A DNA stretch of 64,000 nt from Streptomyces viridochromogenes (GTDB lineage Bacteria; Actinomycetota; Actinomycetes; Streptomycetales; Streptomycetaceae), in the NCBI RefSeq assembly GCF_001270495.1, contig NZ_LGUR01000201.1, positions 62,001 to 126,000 of the forward strand, given 5' to 3'. This document shows, one piece after another, positions 63,240 through 64,000 of this stretch (positions are counted from its first letter, which is position 1; the number at the start of each line of letters is the position of its first letter). Under the pieces are notes generated by a model that was not told the DNA's origin, searched no databases, and was given only the letters and a program-made list of their open reading frames with translations. The position numbers and the translations under genes were made by a program.

Positions 63240-64000
63240 TCAGCTCCCCTTGACGGTGAAGCCCTGGCCCTTGGCGTACGTGGTCAGCCGCGACTGCCAG
63301 GTGCCGAGCGCGCGGACCGTGTCGGTCTTGTCGGCGAGGGACTTGCCGACCGTCTCGGTCCAGTCGGTGGCCGCCTGGTCGAGGAACGGCGGCCACTGGA
63401 AGAAGGAGTTGACCGTGGAACTGATGTCGGCGAACAGCTGGTTGACCTTCTGGCCGCCGTAGAACGACGGTGCCTGGCCGACGAACTCGGCGTCGGTGAG
63501 CAGGGCCTTGGTCGCCGGGAAGAAGAACTGCTCCGTGGCGAACATCCGCGCGCTGGCCGGGTCGCTGTTGAGGAACTGCGCGAACACAGCGGCCGCGATG
63601 GGGTTCTTGGTCGAGCGAATGACGGCGGTGGTCGAGCCGCCCCAGTTGCCCGAGCTCGGCTTGGTGGCGTCCCACTGCGGCAGCGGGGCCGCGCGCCACT
63701 TGCCCGCGGTGGCCTTGGCGGAGCCGGAGAGGAAGACGGGTCCCCAGGCCGCGGTGAGCCAGGTGGCGTACTTGCCCTTGTTGAGCGCGGCGTACCAGGC
63801 GTCGGTGAAGTCCGGCTCGACGCCGATGACCCCTTCCTTCGCGAGCCCGCCCCAGTACTCGCCGAGCTTCCTGGAGACGGCGTTGTCGACGCTGATGGTG
63901 ATGTCACTCTTGCCCGAGGTCACATAGGGCTCGGCGCCCGCCTGCCACTGCAGGCCGTGCCAGGCGGCCGGCTGGTTCGCCGCGAGGTTGGTGATGTAGA
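63240..64000 (-). CDS. Sugar ABC importer solute-binding protein (5' end beyond window)
   Basis: The C-terminal 250 or so residues of a family 1 extracellular binding protein. The frame is open to the window edge (reading ITNLAANQPAAWHGLQWQAG), so the start is outside. Recognisable segments are EGVIGVEPDFTDAWYAALNK, ATWLTAAWGPVFLSGSAKAT, NWGGSTTAVIRSTKNPIAAA and FFPATKALL. Aromatic residues in WYAALN, TAAWGP and NWGGS fit sugar stacking. It is the first visible gene of the minus-strand sugar operon. Confidence 0.87.
   Translation of the reverse strand, partial: YITNLAANQPAAWHGLQWQAGAEPYVTSGKSDITISVDNAVSRKLGEYWGGLAKEGVIGVEPDFTDAWYAALNKGKYATWLTAAWGPVFLSGSAKATAGKWRAAPLPQWDATKPSSGNWGGSTTAVIRSTKNPIAAAVFAQFLNSDPASARMFATEQFFFPATKALLTDAEFVGQAPSFYGGQKVNQLFADISSTVNSFFQWPPFLDQAATDWTETVGKSLADKTDTVRALGTWQSRLTTYAKGQGFTVKGS

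Overview
The window looks like Streptomyces (or a close actinomycete). It is strongly GC-rich with GC-rich third codon positions, uses GTG and TTG starts, and carries AztC/AztD-type zinc proteins, Tat-type lipoprotein solute-binding proteins, a SpoIIE/HATPase sensor phosphatase, a DUF1996 protein and a DUF2180 protein. Every functional name is read from the sequence by recognition; no database search was run.

Layout. 1-2.2 kb: the end of a zinc-uptake locus (aztC partial, aztD). 2.3-3.6 kb: decayed debris (metal ABC ATPase, hydroxyacid dehydrogenase scrap, IS5-type transposase). 3.7-28.4 kb: a large catabolic region. It holds three FAD amine oxidase-like proteins, two HAD phosphatase/dehalogenase-like proteins, a FadR-type GntR regulator, RidA, a D-threonine aldolase/D-serine dehydratase-fold enzyme, two near-identical-type SDRs, a cupin, a complete PotABCD-like ABC importer, a class III aminotransferase, an AstE/AspA-type deacylase, an aldehyde dehydrogenase, an aldo/keto reductase and an aspartase. 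The composition points to import and oxidative breakdown of an amine or amino-acid-like compound, with Rid handling imines. The GntR protein probably controls three promoters that carry the same palindrome. 6.2-6.9 kb holds a decayed, inverted paralogue of the rid-dsd1-sdr operon.

28.4-32.4 kb: a membrane Cache-PAS-GAF-SpoIIE-HATPase phosphatase next to an orphan paralogue of the importer's solute-binding protein, suggesting ligand sensing. 32.7-34 kb: three gene fragments. 34-38.5 kb: an APH-type kinase, a class III PLP enzyme resembling phospholyases, and a ROK regulator. 38.9-43 kb: more fragments (AsnC, ALDH, LacI, DMFase-like, MHS transporter, Tn3 transposase) around an intact YihY/BrkB gene. 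43-48.5 kb: an OmpR-type regulator with a frameshift, a 61-aa peptide gene, a DUF1996 secreted protein, an IS630 scrap, and a divergent PadR/isochorismatase-hydrolase pair.

48.7-54.2 kb: a two-component system divergent from a three-gene ABC exporter operon. 54.3-57.3 kb: another graveyard (LacI, integrase, DNA ligase, IS21, MFS pieces and an exported-protein remnant). 57.4-64 kb: a carbohydrate-use operon on the minus strand (CUT1 ABC importer, GH42 beta-galactosidase, secreted BNR-fold glycosidase with ricin-type lectin domain) that runs off the window end. No tRNA, rRNA or CRISPR array was seen.
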